From positions 1 to 21,083 of the forward strand of contig JWZX01001727.1 of NCBI GenBank assembly GCA_001275005.1: a stretch of DNA of 21,083 nucleotides, in the 5' to 3' direction. The translations under genes and the position numbers were made by a program. Below the pieces are notes generated by a model. That model ran no database searches. It was given only the letters and a program-made list of their open reading frames with translations, and was not told where the DNA came from. Shown piece after piece: positions 1 through 8,441 of the stretch; position 1 is the first letter of the stretch, and each line of letters opens with the position of its first letter. Origin of the DNA: Chrysochromulina tobinii. Taxonomy: Eukaryota > Haptophyta > Prymnesiales > Chrysochromulinaceae.

Positions 1-699
1 CGGGCCCCCGCCCCCCGCCACTATCGCGTCGAAGAGCGCGTCGGGATCGCTCCGGATCGATGCCGCCTGATCGCTCCGGATCGATGTCGAGGAAGCGCAG
101 CCCGCGCCGCGCAAGCGTATCACCATGGGCGTGGGCATGGCCTCGGGCATGGGCGCGGGCGTGGGCGCGGGCGTGCGTGCGCCCGCGCGGCGGGCCAGAG
201 CTGTATCGTGTGCTGTGCGGGCACTCAATTTGAAGGATCGGGCGGCGGCGAGGGACGCTGCGGAGATGGATCTGGCGATGAGCTTGGGGATCTGGGTGCA
301 CGAGATAATGAAGATATGCACCACGGAGGTAGCCACGAAGAGCCAGAGGCGAGAATTCGTGAAGATCCAATGCAGAACTATGAGGATAGAGAGCGCGCCG
401 TCCTTGTCGCGGTTGAACGCATTGAAGGCCATCAGCTCCTCGATGAGTCTAATGGCCGGGTCGATGAAATACCAGACGCTGGCTCGCGGTTTCGCGCACG
501 GGCTTTGCTTCAGGGCCCCCATCATGCCACCGAGGGAGCAGCTGTGAGAGACAAGCCCCCTTGCAGCCTCGCGCGTCCACTGGGTGCCATGGACGGTGAG
601 CTCGGCGGGGAAAGCGCCGCCGCCGCCGCACCGTGGCTGCTGCCGCAGCAAGCGACGAGTTGTCGCGCTGCGGGGCTGGAAAACGAGCCCGAGTCGCAT
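1..699 (-). CDS. Unknown membrane protein, 3' part cut off by window edge
   Basis: An open frame of 233 codons starts at the ATG on 699-697 and is still open at base 1, so the gene continues to the left. Seen: the N-terminal third is basic and Arg/Gln-rich, residues ~74-100 contain WYFIDPAIRLIEELMAFNAF, and residues ~103-135 form a strongly hydrophobic stretch (ILIVLHWIF...LWLFVATSVVHIFIISC), probably one or two membrane segments. NRDKDGALS at ~96-104 looks like the start of an EF-hand loop, but the rest of a loop is missing. From about residue 155 the sequence becomes Ala/Pro-rich with short repeats, and another frame is equally plausible there, so an intron boundary may lie near base 230. 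I do not recognise the family. It is transcribed away from the next gene, leaving a shared upstream region of about 520 bases. Confidence 0.5.
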   Translation of the reverse strand, partial: MRLGLVFQPRSATTRRLLRQQPRCGGGGAFPAELTVHGTQWTREAARGLVSHSCSLGGMMGALKQSPCAKPRASVWYFIDPAIRLIEELMAFNAFNRDKDGALSILIVLHWIFTNSRLWLFVATSVVHIFIISCTQIPKLIARSISAASLAAARSFKLSARTAHDTALARRAGARTPAPTPAPMPEAMPTPMVIRLRGAGCASSTSIRSDQAASIRSDPDALFDAIVAGGGGP

Positions 700-1217
700 T
701 ATGGACGGCCGTGCCGATCAATGGGGTCGAGTCACTGCCAAGGTTCGAGTGGTGACAGTCGGTGGTGACCGTGAAGAGCGCGAGAGAGAGCGGAATGCCA
801 ATTTGAAGCGCAAGCGTATAACCGGATGGTGGGAGAGTTGGTGGGAGCGAGGATGTGCCCAAGCTCCGCCGATTAACGGCCTGTGTTAATACGGGTGTGT
901 TAGCACGGGCTGTGTCGGCCACACCTCCGTCCATAGTGACAGTGGCCCTCGTGCTTGGGGGTCCGGAGTGTGTGCGCGCGCGGCGCGCGTTGTGTTGAAC
1001 AGCATCAGCTGGATGTGCGTGGCGTCCGAGGAGGGCAGGGTCCTTTCCTCGGAACTTTTTGAAACACGCATTACGATCGAAGAACGGAATTCTCTTCCAC
1101 TCGGCCTCTTGATTTTTATAAGATTCTCGCGCCGTTATGAGCGATTTCTTCTGACCCCCCGAAATAGGTCACTTAAGGTCACCGACCGACTGCACCGACG
1201 AACTCACCGACGTCGAG
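700..1217. promoter_or_regulatory. Intergenic region between divergent genes
   Basis: This stretch separates the minus-strand start at 699 from the plus-strand start at 1218, so it should hold promoters for both if both genes are real. It is less repetitive than the rest of the window. I see no convincing TATA box or other named element. Confidence 0.35.
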
Positions 1218-1702
1218 ATGCCCGTCTTGTACCGCCCTCGCGGCGCTGCGGCTTCATTAGCGCCATTAGCTTCCGAGGCCCCAGCCAACGCCGAGGGCAA
1301 CTTCGATCCTGCTCTTTACCCAAGCCTAGCTGCTGCATCGCCGCCGCCGACGGCGCTCTACCAGTCCAGAGCCCACGTCAAGCCGCCGTCGTCACCCAGC
1401 GGCGTGAACGAGGCGGTGTACGAGGCGGCCAACTACCCGACGCTGAGGTGGCACCCCGCGAACGAGGGCACCGACGGCTTGATGCCCGTCTTGTACCGCC
1501 CTCGCGGCGCTGCGGCTTCATTAGCGCCGCCAGCTTCCGAGGCCCCAGCCAACGCCAAGGGCAACTTCGATCCTGCTCTTTACCCAAGCCTAGTTGCTGC
1601 ATCGCCGCCGCCGACGGCGCTCTCCCAGCCCAGAGCCCACGTCAAGCCGCCGTCGTCACCCAGCGGCGTGAACGAGGCGGTGTACGAGGCGGCCAACTAC
1701 CT
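1218..1702 (+). repeat. 264-bp tandem duplication inside an ORF
   Basis: The sequence from 1218 recurs from 1482, an offset of 264 bases (88 codons), with few substitutions. The copy runs to about 1702. The period keeps the frame open, consistent with a recent in-frame duplication. Confidence 0.8.
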
Positions 1703-2462
1703 CGACGAGCTCGCCGCATTGTCGTCGTCGGCAGACGACACTGCACTGACAGCACCCGCACTGCCGCGGCGCCGTCCGAGCATCTTGTACGCCCCTCGAG
1801 GGCACGCAGCTCCGCCAAAGGATCCCGCCACCGCCGCAGCCGCCATTCAGAGCTCTCCTCGCATGGATGATCAGGGAGGCATCACTCCAGTCATGACTCC
1901 AGTAATGACTCCCGTCATCGTCCGCTCCGACGCACCCTCCTACCGGTACGACGCGCGCGCCGTCCTGAGCACACGGCTCACTCACCGCGTTGGGACCGTC
2001 TCGGGCGCCGTCATGAGCGCCATCTCTCACATTCGACGGGTGACGGGGGTGGCGACCCGACGCACACTGTGGTCGTCGGGGCCGCGATGGGGGGCCGTGA
2101 CTGTGAATGGACCTGAGGGCGCGTCTGCTGCGGGAGTAGCTGTGACTGTGAATGGTCCTGAGGGCGCGTCTGCTGCGGGAGGCCACGCAGACCACGCAGA
2201 CACAGGTTTGTCCGGCGACCGGGTGGAGGTCCTGGTGGAGGTGCCAGCGGGGGGTGACGGACACGGAGAGACGAATCACGAGCTACCAACCGTCCTGACG
2301 GACCATCGGCAACGCTTACGCGGCAGAGCGGAGGACCGTGCTGAGGTTGCATGCAGGGTGGAATGCGAATGCCACGTGATGAGCCGGGAGACCGGCCCTG
2401 CCGTCCGCCTACTCGTTCGTGTGACTCCGCTCGTTTGTTTCGAGATGAGTTTGAGAGTTTGA
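1218..2462 (+). CDS. Hypothetical protein with an 88-residue tandem repeat
   Basis: An ATG at 1218 opens 414 codons. Residues 1-~75 and 89-~163 are near-identical copies with an 88-residue period. Each begins MPVLYRPRGAAASLAP and ends near NEAVYEAANY. A third, diverged start of the unit (ILYAPRGHAAPPKD) follows at about residue 192. Substitutions between copies are few and the period is a multiple of three, which supports this frame over the overlapping longer frame from 968. The second half contains two copies of a VAVTVNGPEGASAAG unit and belongs to a segmental duplication repeated downstream, so its 3' structure is doubtful and introns are likely. I do not recognise the family and can offer no function. 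The C-terminal ~200 codons may not be translated. Confidence 0.4.
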   Translation: MPVLYRPRGAAASLAPLASEAPANAEGNFDPALYPSLAAASPPPTALYQSRAHVKPPSSPSGVNEAVYEAANYPTLRWHPANEGTDGLMPVLYRPRGAAASLAPPASEAPANAKGNFDPALYPSLVAASPPPTALSQPRAHVKPPSSPSGVNEAVYEAANYLDELAALSSSADDTALTAPALPRRRPSILYAPRGHAAPPKDPATAAAAIQSSPRMDDQGGITPVMTPVMTPVIVRSDAPSYRYDARAVLSTRLTHRVGTVSGAVMSAISHIRRVTGVATRRTLWSSGPRWGAVTVNGPEGASAAGVAVTVNGPEGASAAGGHADHADTGLSGDRVEVLVEVPAGGDGHGETNHELPTVLTDHRQRLRGRAEDRAEVACRVECECHVMSRETGPAVRLLVRVTPLVCFEMSLRV

Positions 2463-3387
2463 GATTAGCGCTTGTCTCGAGACAGAAACAGAAACGCCAA
2501 AGGATCCTGCCACCGCCGTGGTGAGCACTTGCATGCGCCGTGGTGAGCACTTGCATGCGCCAAAGGATCTTAAAAGGATCCTGCCACCGCCGTGGTGAGC
2601 ACTTGCATGCGCCGTGGTGAGCACTTGCATGCGCCAAAGGATCCTGCCACCGCCGCCAGCACAGCCATTCAGAGCTCTCCTCGCATGGATGATCAGAGAG
2701 GAAGCATTCCAGTAATGACTCCAGTAATGACTCGCGTCATCGTCCGCTCCGACGCACCCTCCTACCGGTACGACCATTGGGTACGACACGCGCGCCATCG
2801 CGGGCGCCATCTTCGCTCGTTGGGACCGTAACGGGCGCCGTCGTGAGCGCCCTCTTTCACACTCGACGGGTGACGGGGGTGGCGACCCGACGCACACTGT
2901 GGTCGTCGGGGCCGCGATGGGGGGCCGTGACTGTGAACAATGGTCCTGAGGGCGCGTCTGCTGCGGGAGTAGCTGTGACTGTGAATGGTCCTGAGGGCGC
3001 GTCTGCTGCGGGAGGCCACGCAGACCACGCAGACACAGGTTTGTCCGGCGACCCATCCGGTGCCCGAGACGGCGCCCCAACCAGTGCCCGAGACGGCGCC
3101 TCTTGCCAGACACAGGTTTGTCCGGCGCCCCGGTGGAGGTCCTGGTGAAGGTGGGGGGCGCCGTCTCGGGCACTGGGTGGTGCGGCGACCCGGTGGAGGT
3201 CCTGGTGGAGGTGCCAGCGGGGGGTCATGGACACGGAGAGACGAGTCACGAGCTACCAACCGTCCTGACGGACCATCGGCAACGCTTACGCGGCAGAGCG
3301 GAGGACCGTGCTGGGGTTGCATGCAGGGTGGAATGCGAATGCCACGTGATGAGCCGGGAGACCGGCCCTGCCGTGCGCCTTCTCGTA
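1813..3387. repeat. Segmental duplication, two copies in direct orientation
   Basis: Copy A (about 1813-2417) and copy B (about 2632-3387) share most of their sequence, including CGCCAAAGGATC at their start, GACTGTGAATGG and GCCACGTGATGAGCC. The offset grows from about 820 to about 970 bases because copy B carries roughly 150 extra bases of CCGGTGGAGGTCCTGGT and GACGGCGCC repeats near 3060-3200. Frames present in copy A are broken in copy B, so at least copy B is probably intronic or non-coding. Confidence 0.75.
2515..2632 (-). mobile_element. Cluster of four introner-like cores without splice tract
   Basis: Four copies of the core found at the 3' ends of several introns lie here, read on the minus strand as GCATGCAAGTGCTCACC. 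On the plus strand they start near 2521, 2543, 2595 and 2617, in two tandem pairs. Each pair sits between copies of AAAGGATCCTGCCACCGCC, resembling a target duplication of about 20 bases. The pyrimidine tract and CCCCACAG that follow the core in real introns are missing. Confidence 0.6.
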
Positions 3388-3425
3388 CAGTACCTTGAAC
3401 GGGCGACTCTAGTTTCGAGACTTTG

Positions 3426-3950
3426 ATGATAAAATCTCCGATGATGCTCGTCATCTTTGTGGTGCTGTGCAGTCCGAGTGCGCTCGCGGTCTCGCTCGCT
3501 CGCTCCCCGCCGCACCTTCCCCCACGCACCTCGACCATAATCATGGGACGGAAGCCGGGCGTGATGGACCCATCGGACCTGCAAACATTCGTCACGAATG
3601 CGGGCGCTGGCCTCATCGTCGTCGACGTCCGCAATCCTGACTTTGCGGTCGAGCCAGGTGATGGCAAGAGCAATGAGAAGGCTCCGATTGCGGACTGCGG
3701 CGGTGCGCGCGCGCGCGCTGTCAACGTCATCTACGACCGCGGCAGCAGCTCCATGGATTTGTCCTCGATCCCACAGGCATGGATTGAGGCCGGCGGCGGA
3801 AAGGCCACTGTGCCTGTGATCACGCACTGCGGTGGCGGTGGACGTGGACAGAAGGCGAAGGAGTTTCTCGAGGCGAACGGCTTCGGCAATGTCGTCAATG
3901 GCGGCGGCCCGGAAGACGACGAGTGCTGGCAGGTCTTCGGCTCCAAGTGA
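3426..3950 (+). CDS. Single-domain rhodanese-like protein, secreted or organelle-targeted
   Basis: An intronless frame of 174 residues. Rhodanese domains carry sulfane sulfur on a catalytic cysteine or serve as redox or phosphatase-like folds. Seen: a hydrophobic leader at residues ~6-22 (MMLVIFVVLCSPSALAV) typical of a signal peptide, then a short basic stretch. The domain follows: GLIVVDVRNPDF near 62-73 corresponds to the conserved DVR strand, and THCGGGGR at 133-140 is the active-site loop, with Cys135 followed after four residues by Arg140. AKEFLEANGF...NGGGPEDDE is the usual last helix and strand. In an alga with secondary plastids such a leader plus basic segment could be a bipartite plastid signal; that is inference. 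The ATG at 3426 fits the leader best. A second Met pair at residues 6-7 is possible. Confidence 0.85.
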   Translation: MIKSPMMLVIFVVLCSPSALAVSLARSPPHLPPRTSTIIMGRKPGVMDPSDLQTFVTNAGAGLIVVDVRNPDFAVEPGDGKSNEKAPIADCGGARARAVNVIYDRGSSSMDLSSIPQAWIEAGGGKATVPVITHCGGGGRGQKAKEFLEANGFGNVVNGGGPEDDECWQVFGSK

Positions 3951-4470
3951 ACCATATTTTGCGCCTGGCGCGCATGGGCGCTTCTGTGACGGCACTCTCT
4001 GTCGTGCTAGAGGTCTGACAGCGAAGACTGTGTCACACCACGTACGCTCATACCTAGAGACACCCTAGCTGAGCGAGTAACACTGCCGCATCAATCATTT
4101 GTGTGATTTGGTGGGACCCGAAGAACGATACTGGACCATGTATACAGGACACGGTGACGGTGACGGTCTGTTCACGATTCACCGGCATCGCGCTCGATAT
4201 CTGTGGCCGCCTCGAAGTCGAACAACTGGCAGGGTACCGTGGCAAGCGTATCGCCATCGCCCCCCGCCGCGCCCAGACAACCGCCACGATGTTGCCACGA
4301 AGTTACCACGAAGCAGCAAGCACGCCAAGTTTCCAACATTCCCAAAACTGTAAAGGGTGTCTCAACTTAGCTCATCGTCGTCGTCGTCGGCGGCGGCGGC
4401 GGCGGATGGGGCGGAGGTGGAGGAGGAGGGGGCGGCGGCGGTTGCGCTCGGCGGCCGTGGCGGCGGCGCC
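3951..4470. other. Intergenic region between converging genes
   Basis: The rhodanese gene and the ankyrin gene converge here, so this is 3' flank. It holds no convincing gene. At 4362-4470 a minus-strand frame ends with Pro-rich and Asp-rich residues (...ADDDDDELS) and could be an alternative C-terminus of the ankyrin protein. Confidence 0.4.
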
Positions 4471-6706
4471 TCAACCCAAGCGCTGCCGTTCCAAATCGGG
4501 CGTACCGGTATTCGGGTCTCGATGCGGCGCCCCATCCGGTGCCCGATACGGCGCCCCATCCGGTGCTCGATACGGCGCCTCATCATGCGGCGCCCCATCC
4601 GGTGCCCGCGACGGCGCCTCGCCTCCAAGCGCCCGCGACGGCGCTCCATCGAGCGCCTCGACCCAATTCTCAGCGGCCCGCGACGGCGCCTCGCCAGACG
4701 GTGCCCGCGACGGCGCCTCGCCAGACGGTGCCCGCGACGGCGCCTCGCCAGACGGCGCCCGCGACGGCGCCTCGACCCGATTCTCCGCGAGCACGAGGTG
4801 ACATGCGGCCGCCGCCTCGATCCCCACAGCGAGGCCGCGCTCGTGCACGTACTCCGCCTGTGCCGTCCCTCGCGTCGGGCGCGGCTCGCGCACCTGTGGG
4901 GAGATGAAATGGCGCCGTGGTGAGCACTTGCATGCGGCCGGCGGCGCCGTCCCACGCGTCGTCGGGCGCGGCTCGCGCGTGCCCAATCGCGGTGCATGCA
5001 AGTGCTCACTATGGCGCGGCTCGCGCGTGCCCAATCGCGGTGCATGCATGTGGTCATCAGAGGCCATCAGTGGGTCGTCAGTGGATGCGCGCACCCAATC
5101 GCGGTGCATGCATCGAAACACGCCGAGCCAGAGCTCTTGGGGCAGGTAGCCGCAATCGCCGACGGACTTGCGACGGCTCGAGAGCAAAAGCATGCGCACG
5201 ACTTGACGAAGCACGGGTGGCGCGTACCTGTGGGGAGAGGAAGAGAAAGAGAGAGGGGCGGGGCGCCGTGATGAGCACTTGCATGCGCGGGGACGACCTG
5301 ACGACGCACAGAGGGCGGCGCGCACCGGTGGGCCGATTCGGACCACGGCCGCTCCAAGTACCTGATGAGGGAGGCAATCAGCAGGCATCACCAGTGCCCA
5401 TCCATCGCAATCAGCAGGCATCGTCAGTGCCCATTCATCGCAATCAGCAGGCATCATCAGTGCCTATCCATCGCAATCAGCAGGCATCATCAGTGCCCAT
5501 CCATCGCAATCAGCAGGCCACAGCCCTCTCCCGACCATCGGCCGTTGGGGAGCCTGCGAGTGCATGCATCGGCCGTTGGGGAGCCTGCGAGTGCATGCAT
5601 CGGCCGTTGGGGAGCCTGCGAGTGCATGCATCGGCCGTTGGGAAGCCTGCGAGTGCATGCATCGGCCGTTGGGAAGCCTGCGAGTGCATGCATCGGGTGT
5701 GCACAGCCTGCACGCACAGGTAAAAGTGGTTGGCGTCGTACGCCTCGCGCTCCAAGGTCATCTTTTGGATCGCCTGCCGCAGCGCCTCCGTCTCGGGCGA
5801 GAGAGTGCTCGACACGGCGCCACCGGGTGCTCGACACGGCGCCTCCGTCTCGGGCGAGAGAGTGCTCGACACGGCGCCACCGCCGCTGCTGCTGCCGCCG
5901 CTGCTGCCGCCGCTGCCGCCGCTGCTGCTGATGCCGCTGTTGATGCCGCCGCCGCTGTTGATGCCGCCGCCGCCACCGCCGCTGCCGCCGCAACCGCCGC
6001 CGCCGCCGATGCCCTCAGCGTCTCCCTTGCCCGAAGTCACACAGGCCGAGGGTAGGTGTGAAGTCACATAGGCCGAGGGTAGGTTGCCTGCCACGTAGCA
6101 CGCGAGGCGCCTCGCCGCCTTTGCCCGCTCGTCGAGCTGCGCCGCATAGTGCGCGAACACACGATACGGCGTCAGATGCTCTGCCCGCATGAGCTCGAGT
6201 GCGTCGAGCCCTCGGTGATTCGGGTCGAGCCCGTCGTGGTTGCGGGTGAAGGGGTCGGAGCCCGCGTCGATGAGGTGGAGCGCGACGGCCTCGTCGCCTT
6301 GGCCGGCCGCCACGTGCAGAGCCGTTCCCACCCCGGGCGCCGACGCTGTCACGTCGGCTCGCGCGCTGAGCAGCAGCTTGACGCACGGCGCCGAGCGGGC
6401 CCGCGCCGCCAGGATGAGGGCTGTCTCACCCTTGCTGGTCCGTGCGTTCACGTCCGCGCGGTGCTGCAACGCGCCGAGTAGCAGGTCGCTCTTGCCCTCC
6501 CTGGCCATGTCGAGCATCAGCTGCGTCGGCATCTCAGGAGACGCGAGGGACTGCAGCAGGGCCGGATCGCGCATGGCTGCGCGGATGGCTTTCTCGATCT
6601 CGCCGTGGGACTTGGAGATGAGCTCGTCCTTCGTGAGCGGCGTCTGACGGTCGCCAATGAGCGCACGCTCGAGCGCAACGGCGAATGCGGAGTTGATCCC
6701 GTCCAT
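4471..6706 (-). CDS. Ankyrin-repeat protein, four exons
   Basis: Exons by frame: 6706-5718, 5361-5326, 5227-5095 and 4893 to a stop at 4471; all phases agree and give 526 residues. Residues ~72-174 hold about three ankyrin repeats (ADVNARTSKGETALILAAR, GVGTALHVAAGQGDEAVALHLIDAG), a protein-binding scaffold. A Gly/Ser-rich linker (~231-277) is followed by a duplicated 19-residue segment starting GAVSSTLSPETEA. Across the introns the protein reads NHFYLYLERPWSESAHRYAPP, then VLRQVVRMLLLSSRR and LPQELWLGVFR, a short helical motif I have seen C-terminal to ankyrins in algae but cannot name. Exon 2 is only 36 nt. Exon 4 has 27-nt in-frame repeats, and another frame (to 4362) could be the true tail. 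Start chosen at MDGINS, where the coding-like sequence begins. Binding partners are unknown. Confidence 0.75.
4678..4775 (-). repeat. 27-bp coding tandem repeat
   Basis: About three and a half copies of a 27-base unit containing GACGGCGCCTCGCCAGACG lie in the last ankyrin-gene exon and encode repeated EAPSRAPSG. Further diverged RAPDGAP units continue to about 4530. Confidence 0.8.
4894..4936 (-). mobile_element. Introner-like 3' splice module, ankyrin intron 3
   Basis: Read on the minus strand this is GCATGCAAGTGCTCACC, then ACGGCGCC, a pyrimidine tract and CCCCACAG, directly before exon 4 (GTGCGCGAG...). The CTCAC inside the core fits a branch site at a normal distance from the acceptor. 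The whole intron is 4894-5094. Confidence 0.75.
4966..5048. repeat. Two copies of the joined exon 3/exon 4 junction inside intron 3, with an inverted core between
   Basis: At 4966-5000 and 5014-5048 the plus strand reads GGCTCGCGCGTGCCCAATCG..., which on the minus strand is the end of exon 3 (CGCGATTGG) fused to the start of exon 4 (GCGAGCCGCGCC). Between them, at 4993-5016, lies an introner core in the opposite orientation (GCATGCAAGTGCTCAC on the plus strand). Confidence 0.7.
5228..5286 (-). mobile_element. Introner-like 3' splice module, ankyrin intron 2
   Basis: Minus strand: GCATGCAAGTGCTCATC core, GGCGCC, a long CT-rich tract and CCCCACAG before exon 3. The intron (5228-5325, 98 nt) begins with a diverged copy of the first ~38 nt of exon 3: GTGCGCGCCGCCC against GTACGCGCCACCC. 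Confidence 0.8.
5377..5520. repeat. 33-bp tandem repeat in ankyrin intron 1
   Basis: About 4.3 copies of a 33-base unit containing AATCAGCAGGCATCATCAG and GTGCCCATCCATCGC. It lies wholly inside the 356-nt intron (5362-5717). Confidence 0.85.
5541..5695. repeat. 31-bp tandem repeat in ankyrin intron 1
   Basis: Five copies of a 31-base unit containing ATCGGCCGTTGGGGAGCC and TGCGAGTGCATGC, next to the 33-bp repeat. The last two copies share a G-to-A change, so copies were added after the array began to diverge. Confidence 0.85.
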
Positions 6707-7554
6707 GGCTCCTCGAGGGCTTCGCGGCGCGGGATCTGAACGCGAGAGTTCGAGGAGAGGGGGGACCAGAGTGTTGGCGTGCGTGAGCGCGCGCGCGCGA
6801 GAGCGCGTCCACAGCGAGCGCCCGACACGCGCGTGAACGTTAACACGACCCCACCCTTTTTTATCACGGACAGGTCGTTGCACTCCAGGCTTGGGCTGAT
6901 CCTGAGGACTGTTTTCGCTCACCAGCCTGTCGCTCGATAGCGTCCATCGACAGAGGTTTTTGATTCGGTATCGGCATGTATCGGAGGCATTATCGGAGGC
7001 AGCCACGGAGCCACACGGGTAAGGGGCTGACCTACCCCCTTAACACGGGGCGAGCCGCGCTCCGGAGCGGGCGTCTCTGTGGGAAATTCATTTCCGAAAC
7101 GAGACTAGCCAACGCGGGGGCTGCGGATCGTCATCGTGGGCGTCCCGTGAGGTTCCCCTCACCCGACGTAAGCGCCGTGACTCGTGTTGATCTTTTTGCT
7201 ACAAAACTTTCATCCCGCCTGGGCCTGCAAAACGAGTCGCCCAGGTGCCGCTCTCTACACATGTACACAAGTCATGCGTGCCGCTCTCAAACGTATTCGT
7301 ATTCGGATAGTACACTCTCTCAGAGACAGAGTAAACCTCCACTGTATGTCAACTCAATTGTGTAATGTGGCCTGCGCGCGGTGCCGCCGGCGCTCTGCTT
7401 GCGGCGGTGCCACTCGACCACGGCCTTGCCACTCCGCGGGGGTACCACTGAAGCCTAGATTGTGAGTCCTCATCAAGGCTCATCAAGGCTCATCATGGCC
7501 TTGCCACTCCGCGGGGTCCCACTGAAGCCCAGATTGTGAGTCCTGTCGCCATCC
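6707..7554. other. Intergenic region upstream of the ankyrin gene, with a 49-bp direct duplication
   Basis: This is the 5' flank of the ankyrin gene and the 3' flank of the SOUL gene. About 6820-7400 contains no gene that I can support. At 7422-7470 and 7496-7544 a 49-base sequence (GGCCTTGCCACTCCGCGG ... AGATTGTGAGTCCT) is duplicated. Three copies of CATCAAGGCT-like repeat separate the copies, which is the same architecture as many introns of the window. Confidence 0.6.
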
Positions 7555-8148
7555 TCAGGCCGCGTCGTCCGTCACTCGCACCATCAAGTCGCTCACGCGG
7601 AACAGCGACGGGAACCACCAAGGGTACCGGTGCATGACCACAACCGTTGAGAGCTTCGTGCACTCCAGCCTGCGACACAGGTCATTGACGAGCGGCAGCA
7701 TCTCTGCCTTCTGCCTCGCGAGCCGGTCGTCATCTGCCACCGAGCCGTGGAAGTGCCGCGCGAAGACGCGCTGCGGCGCAAGCTCCTTGAGCTGGATGGC
7801 CTTGTTTCGCGGCGCCGGCGCTGCAGAGAGCTCCATGGGTAACAGCGCCGCCATGGTCCAGATGGCGTCGGCGGCGTCGACCTTCTCGGCCAGCAGCGGC
7901 AACGCGAAGCGCGCAATCTGCTCCTCGCGAAAGTATTTGTTCAGCAGCTTCGAGCCCGTGCTGAGCGCCTGCTGCGCGTTGCCCGAGACGCGGACCTCTG
8001 CGACGACGAGGCGCGGGTAGCGGCGCACCTGGAGCACGCCGTGCTGGCCATCGGCACGGTACGGCGGCAATATACTGCCAAAGTGGCGCCGCGTCGAGAT
8101 CACGAAGCCAATGATGAGCGCCGCGAAGAAGAGCAAATACAATAGCAT
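7555..8148 (-). CDS. SOUL/HEBP-type haem-binding family protein, membrane-anchored
   Basis: An intronless frame of 197 residues. SOUL proteins bind haem or related tetrapyrroles and occur in cytosol, plastids and eyespots. Seen: residues 1-18 (MLLYLLFFAALIIGFVIS) form a membrane anchor or signal. The SOUL fold follows: VLQVRRYPRLVVAEV matches the conserved first strands, STGSKLLNKYFRE the first helix, the central strands include WTMAALLPMEL, and ARHFHGSVADDDRLARQKAEML is the conserved 'F.G..' strand and helix. The C-terminus (VVVMHRYPWWFPSLFRVSDLMVRV) is the usual final strand region. The length is normal for the family plus an anchor. The substrate is unknown; family membership is well supported, haem binding is not shown. 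Confidence 0.82.
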   Translation of the reverse strand: MLLYLLFFAALIIGFVISTRRHFGSILPPYRADGQHGVLQVRRYPRLVVAEVRVSGNAQQALSTGSKLLNKYFREEQIARFALPLLAEKVDAADAIWTMAALLPMELSAAPAPRNKAIQLKELAPQRVFARHFHGSVADDDRLARQKAEMLPLVNDLCRRLECTKLSTVVVMHRYPWWFPSLFRVSDLMVRVTDDAA

Positions 8149-8441
8149 CGTCGGAGAGCAACAAGGACCGCAAGGATCGCGTCAAGGAAGGTCTGCCCCA
8201 ACAAGAGAGCCGTAATCGGTACAGTAATGTGAACAGTTTTCGTCCTGGCTGTGAACCGCCTTGCACCATTTTCGGTAATCGTACAGTAATCAACCACGCA
8301 CCGTCAAAGGTCGGACGCACATGCACGCAGTGACGCGACGCCATCCCTGTGCGCATCATCTTCCACAAAGCCGGTTGTGCTGTCCAGAAGAGCAGATTCA
8401 GCGCGCTGTTATGGGCGCTCAGAAGAGCGGCCCGGGCAGAT
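8149..8441. other. Intergenic region between SOUL and transporter genes
   Basis: Short spacer between two minus-strand genes, holding the 3' flank of the transporter and presumably the SOUL promoter. Near 8395-8465 an element (AGATTCAGCGCGCTGT followed by GGGCGCT) occurs twice in tandem around the transporter stop codon. Nothing else is recognisable. Confidence 0.4.

Noticed and set aside
968-1870. 300-codon plus-strand ORF
   Set aside because: It overlaps the repeat-bearing frame from 1218 and its translation is Arg/Ser-rich shadow sequence of that frame. Its long openness follows from GC content.
2762-3730. 322-codon minus-strand ORF and other long minus-strand frames over 2011-3995
   Set aside because: They run antisense through the duplicated segment and the rhodanese gene, and their translations are Arg/Pro-rich with repeats.
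5377-5700. CRISPR-like array (31-33-bp repeats)
   Set aside because: Repeats are contiguous with no unique spacers, lie inside an intron of a eukaryotic gene, and no cas genes are present.
4917-5723. 268-codon plus-strand ORF across the ankyrin introns
   Set aside because: It consists of translated intron tandem repeats (NQQASSVPIHR, GRWGACECMH) antisense to a well-supported spliced gene.
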